DNA from: Siphonodentalium dalli
Taxonomy: Eukaryota > Mollusca > Scaphopoda > Gadilida > Siphonodentaliidae
Assembly: GCA_032622095.1 (NCBI GenBank)
Contig: CP136067.1
Location: 174,690,556 to 174,754,555 of the forward strand
Reading direction: 5' to 3'
Length of the DNA stretch: 64,000 nucleotides
The position numbers and the translations under genes were made by a program. The notes below the pieces were generated by a model. That model ran no database searches, was not told where the DNA came from, and was given only the letters and a program-made list of their open reading frames with translations. Positions 25,231 through 35,891 of the stretch are shown one piece after another; within the stretch, counting starts at the first letter, position 1; each line of letters starts with the position of its first letter.

Positions 25231-25390
25231 AGAGTAATCAATTAGTTCCGAGAATTACGTTCAATAATTCACTCGAGGCGAGAGACGTTTGGGTAAGAAA
25301 CTCGTGCGCTAACGCGCACTCGTTTCCTACCGACGTCTCTCACCTCTCGTGAATTATTTAACGTAATTCTCGGAACCAATTGATTACTCT
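25231..25390. mobile_element. 160-bp foldback MITE
   Basis: Arms of about 60 bp or more start agagtaatcaattagttccg and close with the complement. They include 'gagaattacgttcaataatt' and 'gagagacgt' elements, with a GC-rich centre 'gcgctaacgcgc'. No clear target duplication. Confidence 0.8.
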
Positions 25391-25499
25391 CTATATACGT
25401 GTTTTATATGACCCCACCACCGCACCGTATATGTGGCATAGAAAGTAGAAACCGTTTCCTGAGGGCCACATGTTGTTAACAAATAACTGTATATTTTAA

Positions 25500-25850
25500 C
25501 AAGGGCATCGCGAGGGCGTGGCAAAATACGCTCGCGGAAATTCAACAAATGGCCATAACTCTGGTGAAAATTGGCGGGCGAAACCCAAACTCACATACCA
25601 TATTATTCCATTCAGTTTAGACTTACTAAACTTAGCACCCGGAAACGAAAATTGAGTGCAAATTCGAGCAAAAAGGGCCGTAACTCTGGTGAAAATTGGC
25701 GGGCGGAACCCGAACTTGACATGTATTTTGTGCTAGAAACACACATACCAAATGTCATTCCATTCAGACTTACTAAAGCGATTATCCGGAAACGAAAACA
25801 AAAGCGGACGGACGGACGGACGGACGGACCAACAGTACAACACGCTCCGT
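25500..25850 (+). repeat. Dispersed repeat of a type common in molluscs
   Basis: Two related blocks ('taactctggtgaaaattggc' then 'gggcgaaacccaaactcaca' / 'gggcggaacccgaacttgac') are followed by a (CGGA)n run at about 25806-25828. A piece of the 69-bp palindrome ('agagaatgcactggc') follows at about 25880. A 125-codon frame (25571-25948) overlaps it but looks like repeat translation. Confidence 0.6.
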
Positions 25851-25899
25851 ATGCTCCTCATGGGAGACTCGCATGTATTAGAGAATGCACTGGCACATT

Positions 25900-26614
25900 A
25901 TCTTTAATGCTGCATCAGCGCAGCTCCCGCTATCAAAGAATTAGGTGACACGTTTCTGAACAGAAAACAATATTTCTAAAAACTAAATTGATCGAATTGT
26001 AGTTAAATCCTTATGAAAGTCAACAACAAAAACAAAAAGCTAACACTGTTATATATCTAGTACACGCAATGGTTATTTATTCGTTGAAATCGATTCACTT
26101 TGGTTGAGAAAATGGATGTTATTTTGAAAACTAGAACGTGTCGTTTTCAAGAGTCCTAAGTTGTCTTATAGTATTTTTCCCCTCAATGTAAACATACACT
26201 TCAACTAGATACATGCTCCCAGCTTTTCGATGAATCTAAAAGTTAGACGATTGAAGGGAAGGATCCAGTGCTGTTTTGATACATGTTACGGGTTTGGGTG
26301 CCCAAATTATGGAGGCACAAATGTCTCCAAATTCCAACTGGTTAGTATTTATTCAAGCTGAATTTTCTATATTTTCATGGCAATTTTCTATCATTCAACA
26401 ACATGCAATGTAAATCATCAATCTGCAGTTGATATAGGCCTATGGGGACTTTATTTGCACAACCAAATGTCCAGTAAGTAATATTTTAATATCACAATTT
26501 ATATAGGGACATCCTCAAATGCAGAAATGGTGTCCTACAAAATCTCTGGATTACTCTCTGGATTGATTTTGGAAGATTAAGTTGCTGAAATATTTGCCAT
26601 GACCATTAATGTTG
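25900..26614. other. Intronic sequence, nothing recognised
   Basis: AT-rich intron with no exon, RNA gene or bounded element recognised. Confidence 0.35.
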
Positions 26615-26618
26615 TTAA

Positions 26619-27001
26619 CCCTTTACCCAACAAACCGGCCAAAAAAGGCTAAATAAAGATGCAACAGCCTAAATTATCTTGGGTCTGTCTCAATAAAACC
26701 ATACAAATATGGATATCATTGGAACCGGCTCATTGACCACATTGTGATGGTTACAGTTATGCCCTGTGCCAATGCATTCTCTTATATATGCGAGTCGACC
26801 ATATGTCGCCTCGCATATATAAGAGAATGCATTGGCCTAAAAAAAATCTTTTTTTTACGATTTTTTCTTACATTCTTTAACAATTTTATAATTTTTAATG
26901 TGTTAAGCCAATGCATTCTCTTATATATGCGAGGCGACCTATGGTCGACTCGCATATATAAGAGAATGCATTGGCACAGGGCCGTTTTGTTGGATAAACG
27001 G
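26619..27001 (+). mobile_element. TTAA-flanked miniature element, family A, copy 2, with two hairpins
   Basis: TTAA at 26615-26618 and 27002-27005. The left end is CCCTTTACCCAACAAACCGG; the right end (complement 'ccgtttatccaacaaaac') is diverged. Palindromes at 26768-26836 and 26907-26975 are separated by a T-rich tract. The layout is the reverse orientation of 2082-2428 and largely alignable with it. Confidence 0.85.
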
Positions 27002-27005
27002 TTAA

Positions 27006-27452
27006 CGCTCCTAAATTACTATTTCTTTGGCTTCGGGGGTAAAACATATTTGATTCGAGTCGAAGAACCCACCCATCAAAGCTCAGAGTGATCAGACATC
27101 GATTTTTGAAGTTTGTTATTTCTCGAAATGTGCAACTATACATTGTATGTGGCCCAGAAAAACGTTCTCAAACGGACGGTTTGAAAACACAACTGCGGAT
27201 GAAGATGGATAACTCTAAAGTGAAGTGGTAATACTGCCAAAGTTCGTGATACTCCAAGTGATAATACGGCAGTATTTCGTTGAGCAAAATGTTGATAAAC
27301 ACGTTTTGGGAAATATGATACCATAATTGACAGTGGTTAGCATTATTTTGTTGCAATTAATCGATTCTGATATGCTAATGCGTATTTTAAAGAAATGTTG
27401 TTGTTGTTGTTGATATGGGGACCGTCTGATCGGATTGAGTACCTTTAATCGT
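27006..27452. other. Intronic sequence, nothing recognised
   Basis: No exon or bounded element was recognised. A short (GTT)n run lies near 27396-27411. Confidence 0.35.
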
Positions 27453-28262
27453 GATCACGATCACGCCATTTTCCCCCAAATTCCACACGATACATCCCTG
27501 CGAATAATCTAGTATTGTCATGTCCTTATTCTGGAACTGAGATTGTCGTGGATAACGAAATGTATAGAGATCTCCGGGAAGACAGAGAGGATGTTCGATC
27601 ATATTACTGGAAAATGTCAATATTCTAATTTACATAAATGTCTGAAACCTGAACGTCCCCTTAGTGCATTTATAAACTTCTCGTATCCCTACTTCCAAAT
27701 TACTTATCCTTATCGGAGGATCACATGGGCCATGTCCGTTTAACCCTTTCAGTGCCAGGTCCGATTTTTGTATCAACCCATATACCCTGTGCCAATGCAT
27801 TCTCTTATATATGCGAGTCGACCATAGGTCGCCTCGCATATATAAGAGAATGCATTGGCCTAACAATTTTTCATCATTTGTTATTATTTTTTACAATTTT
27901 TTACAATTTTAATAATTTTTTCTTATATTCTTTAACAGACTTATTTTGTAGGTTTAGTGCCAGGGAATCTTACGTTTTTTTTTTTTTTTTAAATGTTTTT
28001 TTAGGGCCGATTTTACAGACCGTAAATTAGGGCCGATGAGATCGGTCCCTGGCACTGAAAGGGTTAACAGGATCACAATAGCATGATGTTGCCCCAAATT
28101 GTAGACGATACACTCCTGTTAATCATCGAAGACTGTCATATTATTATTCTGGAACTGAGATTTTCGTGGATAATGAAATTTATACAGATCTCCCGGTAGA
28201 CAGAGAGGATGTGCGATCCTATTACTGGAAATTATCAATATTCTAATCTACATAAATGTCTG
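27453..28262 (+). repeat. ~190-bp direct duplication flanking a TTAA element
   Basis: Blocks 27453-27644 and 28071-28262 share 'ttattctggaactgagatt', 'cgtggataa(c/t)gaaat' and 'agacagagaggatgt'. The family B element 27744-28063 lies between them. The second block begins 3 bp after that element's right TTAA. Confidence 0.8.
27744..28063 (+). mobile_element. TTAA-flanked miniature element, family B, copy 2
   Basis: TTAA at 27740-27743 and 28064-28067; ends CCCTTTCAGTGCCA and TGGCACTGAAAGGG. The palindrome is at 27791-27859. It is close to the copy at 20384-20845 apart from an internal deletion of roughly 140 bp in the right half. Confidence 0.9.
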
Positions 28263-29050
28263 CGATCGAATCAACTTGATACAACGATTTCTGCATAAAT
28301 TGATTTCATGTCATGAAGAATATTGAACGCCAGCAGCGCAGGCGCTGTTGTTTATGACTAGCGAGATTCCGGCTTTCCTTCTGACAAATGCTGCATGCAG
28401 CATTGAAAGAAAAAGTCAAACGAAATTGGACTTCTGGATAATTTCTTGGGAATTCTGGACTGATTTTACATTATAAATCTCGGCTTGATTTCTGCTATTG
28501 AGTATTAAATTGGTTGATGTATAGTGTTGCGCGTACCATTCGTGCATATATCATCATATTATGGTGCTGGCTGTAGTTAATATGTCTTCGTAGAATAGAG
28601 TGATGAATGCCATGCTTTCCAGTTATGGAATTCTGATAGACTGCATTGAAACTATTACTTCTGGAATGGAAGAACTGTAGAATACTCTGTACACACATAT
28701 GGGCATGGTTAATACTCTGTACACACATATGGGCATGGTTAATACTCTGTACACACATATGGGCATGGTGCGGGAACAAAATACAGTTCTATAATACAGC
28801 TACTGTATAATATTTTTCTCAGAGAATCATTATAAATATCGGATTGATTTCTTCTAATGAGTATAACATTGGTTGAACTTGATGCAATGTTGCGCGCAAA
28901 AGTGTAGCAGCCATGCATATATAATCAAATTACCACGCTGTAGATTATAGGTCTTATTGGGATAGATTGTTGTATGCCATGATTTCCAGTTCGGGAAGTT
29001 CTGATACACTGCATTGAAACATATAACTTCTGGAATAGACAGGACTAGAA
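28258..29050 (+). repeat. Dispersed repeat 'R28', copies I and III
   Basis: The sequence from 'aacttgatacaacgatt' (28278) to about 28670 and a second, shorter copy at about 28825-29040 share 'gttgcgcg', 'gcatgaa/ccatgcat', 'tttccagtt' and 'ctgcattgaaac'. Another copy starts at about 29765 and is interrupted twice (see 29919-32075 and 32208-33348). These uninterrupted copies serve as empty-site references. Confidence 0.7.
28681..28770 (+). repeat. Three copies of a 30-bp unit
   Basis: The unit 'aatactctgtacacacatat' plus 'gggcatggtt' occurs three times with a single difference in the last base of the third. The absence of other changes indicates a recent expansion. Confidence 0.97.
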
Positions 29051-29426
29051 GGACTTTTATACTATCTATATATATATATTTACATACTAAGTGTTGTCAT
29101 CACTAAATCCAGCATTCTGATTGGTCGGCGCACACGTGGCTAGTTGCAGTTATTTCTCGGTGAATGCGCAATGCCTCATAACACCAAGCTAATAACACCA
29201 TCGATGCGTCATTGGGTTTGGAAAGACGAACACGTAATGTTTTGGGCGCATTTGGACTCGCGCAGGATTGACTTAATACATCATCGGGTTTCAATATGAA
29301 GAGAAATTGTTCCTATTAACTTTTGCCACGGGTGCTATTGGGTATTTTTGGGCTGTTTTTGTCACGATACACTTCTCGATTTAAATACATTTACAAAAGT
29401 GGCTTTTTCGCTAAATGTATATAAAT

Positions 29427-29587
29427 ATAAGGATTAACTGTCATGTGGACTATTTTTATGGAGATGTAACCGTGAGGTAAGTGGTCATAACTTTTATGTA
29501 AAACCCTTCGGGTTTTACACAAGTTATGTCAACTTACCTCACGGTTACATCTCCATAAAAACAGTCCACATGGCAGTTAATCCTTAT
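29427..29587. mobile_element. 161-bp near-perfect hairpin MITE
   Basis: Two arms of about 79 bp, starting ataaggattaactg(t/c)cat on each strand, meet at a 3-nt loop within 'aacccttcgggtt'. TA is present at both outer ends (TA|AGGATTAAC ... GTTAATCCT|TA), which fits a Tc1/mariner-type MITE. There is no coding capacity. Confidence 0.85.
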
Positions 29588-29918
29588 GTACACGCATGTG
29601 CATGGCGGGAAAACTCAGTTGTATAATATACAGCTACAGTAACTGTAATATTTTCCTAAACAAACTCCGTGAAAAGGTATTCACGTGTTTCTTTTGTTTT
29701 AACGTCCATAACGTATGACCACTTGGACAATGTGCATGTAGCATTCAACTATTATTGCATAAATGTCTGCATTGGAATCAACTTGATACAACGATTGCTG
29801 TATAAATTGATTTCATGTCATGACGAATATTGAACGCGTGAAGCGCAGCCATGCATGCACTGTTACTGACTATTTATAGGTATAGATTCCAGCCTTCCTT
29901 CTGACAAACGTTGCATAC

Positions 29919-32075
29919 TAGTCTGGTCGTTGAGACTCGATTTTGAGGTGAACCTAGAACAAATTGTTTACAAGCTGTTTTCGGTGTCGTTCGACGCGGA
30001 AAAGCATCAGGAACAACATATCCAAAATCCGCAAATATCCGCGTTGGGGAAACTTTGTTATCCACGATGGCGTCCAACATGGTTGTCTATACTACATCAG
30101 TTCTCGATATAAGTCATTATACGATATATAGTGGCATCAGTATTATGCCGTTATATCAGTTTGTGTTAAATTAGAATGTAGGAGTGAGTAGAGTGACACG
30201 GACAGAAAATTATACAATCGTGGCCACGAAATGGCTGTCAAAATGGCCGCAACTCCAAACCATACCACGTAGAGAGCAACATATTGGGTAACCACATAAG
30301 AGTGAAATACGTATTGGCAATATACAAGTCGGTTGTTAAATATATTTAAAGGTACACACATCATTAAAACAGACCAATCTGAAGGATATCGGTCACTGCA
30401 CAGCAAGTCAACCCCCCAATGATTTACGTCTTTAACGTTTGGGTGTTCTGCTTATCCAACATCCAACTGTTGGGCAAAACAAAAATAGCTCGTGCATGCA
30501 ACACACGAACTAATGTTTCGCCTCACAGTGCATGGTAGTTTCATTCGGCATGGTGATTAAATATTGAATGCAACGCCGAAATTTAAGTGCATACTCTAGA
30601 GGTATAAATACTAGTTATATTTCCGGAATTGTCAACACTCCCGGTGATAATAAACGATACACGTATGTCGCAATGGTTATTATACTGTAAAGAAACACTC
30701 ATATCTTCAATGGATTAGCACCGAATCTCACCAGGTCAAAGAGACTGTACATAGTACATTATATGTAAGACTAATTTTCATTCTGCTACCAACCCGGTTT
30801 CTTAGTAGACAATTTTGTTAAAATTACTTCAGTGGCCACTTTACAACTAGAATAAGCTACAGCGCAATCCACACTATTAGTTTTCAGTATATTTTTGTTT
30901 GAAAATATATTACCATTACCACCCACGTAATCGTGTTAAATATCAGGTGATCATCGTTTAAGATGTTATTCCAGCGTTGAACATTCACCCAATATTGTTA
31001 GTTGTGGTTCTGTGTGCAACAGACATGTGTAACATTATGGAAAATGGGTAAACGCGGTGACGCGTACCTGTGGCCTTGGTGAATTCAACCAAATATGATT
31101 TCCAGGTATAAACACAGTCTCTGTCACAGATTATGTAGGCAATTTTGGTCAAGTTTTGAATTTATTGAAGAGAGTCTATGGTACTCATTTGTGATTTAAT
31201 AAATTTAGTTCATGGTACACCATCACGCATTCTTGTGATAAAAACGAAATTTTCGTGTTTTATCACTTGATCTGAGGCAACTATAACTACTATTTTGAGA
31301 CACGTAAAATAGGATCTACGCATTCTCCCCAGTACAATATGAACATAATTCATACCGTTTTATAGCAATTAATTTTTAAAGGTTTTATACCGTAGATATC
31401 AAAATAAATGGTGATCGGTCTCATTCGTGAGACTGCTCTGAATACATATATTTCTGCTTCTAGAGAAAGGCCGCATAGTCAATACATCACTACTAAATTC
31501 CGTTTAGCTGTTTAATTACACATATATCACACGATTCAAGATTAGCGGTACAGATAAAACTGCATAATTTTTCCGTTTATGGGGGCCCAAAAGTCCAGAT
31601 TTAACCGTTCCACAAGACCCTGATTTCGCTTGCTCTCTCGTGAGATACATCAGAAATAATTCGTACATCTCTAATCAAAAGTTTCTCTTATACTTGTAGT
31701 CATTCTTCCTCGCAATATTCGAGCGTTTGTTCACTCGTATAGGACTAGCTATTCAATGTTGTACTAAATGTAAATTTCATTCGATTTTGTCCATTTAGGT
31801 GGCCATTTTGGGAAAAATATTCTACATTATGGTTTACGACTAAGCAATGTTTGTGTATATTTCAATTTATTACGAATTTGGCATTAATTCGAGCACCTGT
31901 CGCAGAATTCAGTATTTTCCGATAACAACAGACATTATGGACGCCATCTTCAATAGAGAATTTTCCCCAAAGCGGATTTTGGATATGTTGTACCCTACAT
32001 TCTGCCCGACAATATGACACCAAAAACAGCTTGTAAACAATTTGTTCTAGGTCCAATGCTTCAACGACCAGACTA
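29919..32075. mobile_element. 2.2-kb TIR element with TAGTC ends and 3-bp target duplication
   Basis: The left end TAGTCTGGTCGTTGA (29919) and right end TCAACGACCAGACTA (32075) are inverted repeats that continue, imperfectly, for about 150 bp (sharing 'ctagaacaaattgtttacaa'). TAC flanks both sides (29916-29918 and 32076-32078). The uninterrupted repeat copy near 28393 reads 'gctgcatgcagcattgaaag' where this copy reads 'gttgca-TAC-element-TAC-cgcattgaaag', which fits simple insertion. The end sequence and 3-bp duplication resemble those of 5614-9744 and 35892-40906. No transposase frame; the short minus-strand frames at both ends are the two inverted arms. Confidence 0.88.
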
Positions 32076-32207
32076 TACCGCATTGAAAGAAAAGGGTGGA
32101 CTGGATAATCTGGACTGATTTTACATTATAAACATGGAGCTTGATTTCTGCTATTGACTATACTATATTATTGATGCAGTGTTGCGCCCAAAACGGTGTA
32201 GCATGCA

Positions 32208-33348
32208 CAGGCCTGGAAATCTCAAGGCGGGCTGGCGGGCTGCCCGCCTACAGCCCGCCTAGAATTTTCCAAGGCGGGCTTTTTATAGCCCGCCTCGTCT
32301 ACGATAGGACATTTATTATTTAGTTATTTTATTGTGTTTAATGAGTAAAATACTGCATCGAAATCGTAATTATATTATACAGTGTGGGGACTGTGCGCAT
32401 GCGTGACCTGACGGTAATGTAAAATGGGAATTATAGCGGAATCAGTAAATTCCGGAACGAACTGTTTCGTAAATCTGATATTTTGATCGATTCTCACACA
32501 TTTTATGACCAAAATAAATTATTTCTCTTCATAAGATTGAGCTTACAATATATTTCACTGGATAAAATGAACACATGTTTGTGGATAGTGAGAACCAAAT
32601 GTCACTGTCCCAATTAAGTTCAACCTTTCGTTCCGTTTCCGGTTCCTATCAGTGAAAATTGTATTTAGCTTGCAGCCGTCTTTTATCGCTTCGATTGACA
32701 ATATTTTAATATAATTAGCTAAATATATCCACGTATTCTAGTTTACACTGTTATTCAATTATTAAAGTTCAGAAACTATTTTCTATGTCCCCAATGGCAA
32801 ACACCCAGTAAATCTATAGATAGCGACTTGACTGCTGTTAGTCTGTGATCGGCAATGGAATATGGATTACATTGAGAGAAAAAGCAGTCAATATTCAAGT
32901 GCAAATATACTGGATTTAATATTGTTCTTGATTGTGTATTTTATGTAAAATTACACTTTCATGGAGAATGCTTTTAACGTGGACAAACTCACCCAATTCC
33001 GTTGCATGGGTTGGACACCGACTGACAAATTGTTGAGTACAAACACTCTTACATTTTGTTTCTTGTTCATATAAATTATCATAACATATAAAACATAGTT
33101 AAATATTCACCATACCATAATTACTGTGGGGGATTTTGACATTCACAACTCTGTGGACACTTTGTTTCCACATAATTTTTTTTAATTTAGATGGAGTTAT
33201 ACAACATCAAAAATAGACAAACTAACGGCAGTAGTAACTCAGATAAAATAAATCATAACTTTAAAAGTTGAGGAGGGCTATAGCCCTCCTAGGCATATCT
33301 AGGAGGGCTATTAATAGCCCTCCTGGATTTTCTAGATCGCCAGCCCTG
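32208..33348. mobile_element. 1.1-kb hAT-like non-autonomous element
   Basis: The ends CAGGCCTGG and CCAGCCCTG are short inverted repeats of the CAGG.CTGG type common in hAT elements. CATGCA directly flanks both sides (32202-32207 and 33349-33354). Subterminal hairpins are striking: 'aggcgggct...agcccgcct' units at 32227-32298 and 'aggagggct...agccctcct' units at 33269-33324. A 6-bp duplication is shorter than the 8 bp usual for hAT, so the class is uncertain. Confidence 0.75.
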
Positions 33349-33600
33349 CATGCAGCCATGCACATATAATCATACATGTATTAGGGCGCTGTCGTTTATA
33401 CATTAATGGGTCTTAGAATATAGATTGCCGGGTGTCAAGCTTCGCGGTTATATAGTGGCGGGGTTGGGTCTCCTCAAATGAGACATATAACTTCGAGAAT
33501 TGAAAGATACATTTTTCAATACATGTGAGTGGATGACTGGATAAATTCACATGTATTCATGTGCAGATATATTGTTTTTCTACAAAAAGATCCATGCAAA

Positions 33601-33680
33601 CGTGTTCAGGCTAGTGTTTCTTGGTCACGTGTTCAGGCAAGTGTTTCTTGGTCACGTGTTCAGGCTGGTGTTCCTTGGTG
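33601..33680 (+). repeat. Three copies of a 27-bp unit
   Basis: The unit 'cgtgttcaggctagtgtttc' plus 'ttggtca' occurs three times; the third is slightly diverged and shortened. The overlapping short frames on both strands are not called. Confidence 0.93.
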
Positions 33681-34732
33681 TTCTTTGTCACACAGACCAA
33701 TGTAGCATTGATATATTTAGGCAAAAAAAGGGTGTTGATTCTCAGGCATCGCAGCATCGAAAAAAAATGGCCCGCGTTGGACCATTTTATTTCGATTTTG
33801 GATTTAAAATTTTCACCGTAGTTGAAAACCGGTAACACGAAAATAGGAAACTGTCAGACGGAAAATAGTTATGTTTCAATTATCGAATAGGAGCTAAATA
33901 CAACGGTGTGTGTGTGACGGGTATTCGACAAAAGACCCCATTATCATAGCTAACGATAACTATCAGGTATATTGTCACCACAGGCTGTCCAAATCCCCAA
34001 GTTTCTTGGTCAAATGTGTTGAAATATTTCGATTTTTAAAAGCAGGAAGTTGGATATTGACCTTTGCGACCTTTGCACAGTAAGTAGAAGGTATACGCAA
34101 ACCTGAGCGCAATACAGTTTGAAAAGCGATGTATATTTGCGATATTTATTATCGTTATTTGACTGAAGTTTTATAGTTATCATCTATTGTGGTACATATA
34201 CAGTCTCTAATTAGTCAGCGGAGTAATTGAATCAAGACTTTCTATGATAGTTTGGAAAATCACTTTATCTTTTCGTTTCGTTTCTGCATGTTTTTAAACA
34301 TGATTGTGCCGATTTAAAAATCATATCAATGTATATATCATTCTAGGTAATCTCTACATGGTGTACGGGTAGTACAATGTCATAATGTGTCATTCTTTGT
34401 ATCAGATTAAATCAGTTTAATTACATAACAAAGTTCTCCCTACATTTTCTGGATATGGGAAGGTATAATAAAATAGAACATAAAAATAAAACCCTCCTGA
34501 GAATCAAATATCTTTTTTGTTTGGCCTAAATAGGGTAATTATTGAATAAGCCTCATGCAATGGTACACGTGTACAATATCAGATAGTTTGATAATATTGA
34601 GGATGGTTGTCGCTTCGATCGTACGAAGACCATAAACACCAAGATGAGTGTTCCAAGCCACTTTACAAAGGTATACTGCAATAATATAGAGGGATCTCAT
34701 ATAATCAAATGCTTTATTTTATCTCTTCACAG
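33681..34732. other. Intronic sequence upstream of an MFSD6 exon
   Basis: No exon or bounded element was recognised. The sequence just before 34733 ends in a pyrimidine-rich acceptor (tttatttta tctcttcacag). Confidence 0.4.
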
Positions 34733-34792
34733 CTGGTATATACGGTGCTATGGATGACCCTGTCGCATTCGATAAACTACCCGACAGACCAT
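34733..34792 (+). CDS. MFSD6: MFSD6-type transporter, short tail exon
   Basis: Acceptor TCTTCACAG ends at 34732; donor GTGAGT starts at 34793; 60 bp, phase 1 at both ends. It reads GIYGAMDDPVAFDKLPDRP after the alanine shared with the preceding exon. It is hydrophilic and part of the cytoplasmic tail. I find no conserved domain here; the call rests on good splice sites, matching phase, and in-frame continuity with exons at 24757 and 40931. Confidence 0.85.
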
Positions 34793-34799
34793 GTGAGTG

Positions 34800-35213
34800 T
34801 ATTCATATATGGCACGAAACGTGAATCGAAAACTATATATCCATTTGCCTTACCTTGTAAATAATTGTTGGACCTTGGTACAGCTGTTACACGCCCAATC
34901 TACGGCCAGTTTCATGTCAGCCTACACTTTTTTTTTATCCAAGTGAGCCCAATAATTCGTATTATCTGAATCATCGGGAGATGTTCGGCAAGTAAAATAT
35001 TTGTTCAGCTCACATTTCTAGATACTGCATGAAACCGGTACATTTTTCCTCCACTAGACATTTTGTAACACCGTTACAAGTGTTACGCACATTTCATGCC
35101 ATATCTAAGTGTATTAAAGATGCCATGACCGATCTGACACAAGAATTCCATATGTAATTCTGTACATTTTATATATCATACAATAATTAGATCTGACCAA
35201 TAAGCCAATTAAT
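34800..35213. other. Intronic sequence, nothing recognised
   Basis: AT-rich intron without recognisable features up to the solo TIR at 35214. Confidence 0.35.
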
Positions 35214-35345
35214 TAGATCATGCCATGATTCTCTACTCTGGCTAACGCCCGTATATATCACATTCCACCAGAATAAAACCTGGGAACTTTTTGAAGTTAA
35301 GACATGGAACCTTAATAAAGTCTTTTGCAAATAAAGCGACATTAC
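35214..35345 (+). mobile_element. Solo end of the Mutator-like long-TIR family
   Basis: It starts TAGATCATGCCATGATTCTC and continues 'tggctaacgcccgtatatat', 'aaaacctgggaactttttg'. This matches the left end of 60841-61910 and, more distantly, 20026-20130. No partner end was found nearby, so the element is truncated. Confidence 0.7.
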
Positions 35346-35412
35346 ATATTAATGCCACCTTGCACGATGTTTTTGTGCGAGGAGATCGTCGTACAATGAA
35401 TACGTATACTTG

Positions 35413-35697
35413 TCGATCCTATTACATGTACATTTTATAGGCTAACGGGCATTGGCTCGAGTCTCGATCCTATTACATGTACAGTAATATATAGCTGATA
35501 TATATAGGCTAACGGGCATTGGATCACGTGTCGATCCTATTACATGCACATTGTATAGCTGATATATAGGCTAACGGGCATTGGATCACGTCTCGGTCCT
35601 TTTACTATATATGTTAGGTTAACTGGCATTGGCTCGCGTCTCGATCCTATTACACATATGATAGGCTATACATGGCATTGGATCGCGTATCGATCAT
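35413..35697 (+). repeat. Diverged ~60-66-bp tandem repeat, about five units
   Basis: The phrases 'tcgatcctattacatg' and 'ggctaacgggcattggatca' alternate about five times, with decreasing similarity toward 35697. Confidence 0.8.
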
Positions 35698-35891
35698 AGT
35701 CCATGATATTATGATAACTAACTGACAATGGATGCTTTCCTGACGCTTTGCGAATCTATATATGATATGATATCATTGATATCCACATAAGAGTATACCA
35801 TCCATGGGATGTAACTCTAAAACGAATTACAGTAAAGTAGCAAATAGTTATGAATTCATTAACAGACAGAGCCTGCATGAATATTATATTA

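Larger units (their letters stand above)
29765..33490 (+). repeat. Dispersed repeat 'R28', copy II, split by two insertions
   Basis: The repeat runs 29765-29915, resumes at 32079-32201, and resumes again at about 33355-33490, in the same order as the uninterrupted copies at 28258-29050. The gaps are filled by the elements 29919-32075 and 32208-33348. Confidence 0.75.

Noticed and set aside
29427-29587. Long hairpins (here and at 24445-24513) as microRNA precursors
   Set aside because: Arms are too long and too perfect and the sequences are repetitive or TA-flanked; they fit MITEs better. Small-RNA data would be needed to reconsider.
29874-32083. Related minus-strand frames at 29874-30080 and 31862-32083, as a duplicated gene
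   Set aside because: They are the two inverted terminal arms of one TIR element and share DNA similarity without a consistent protein frame.
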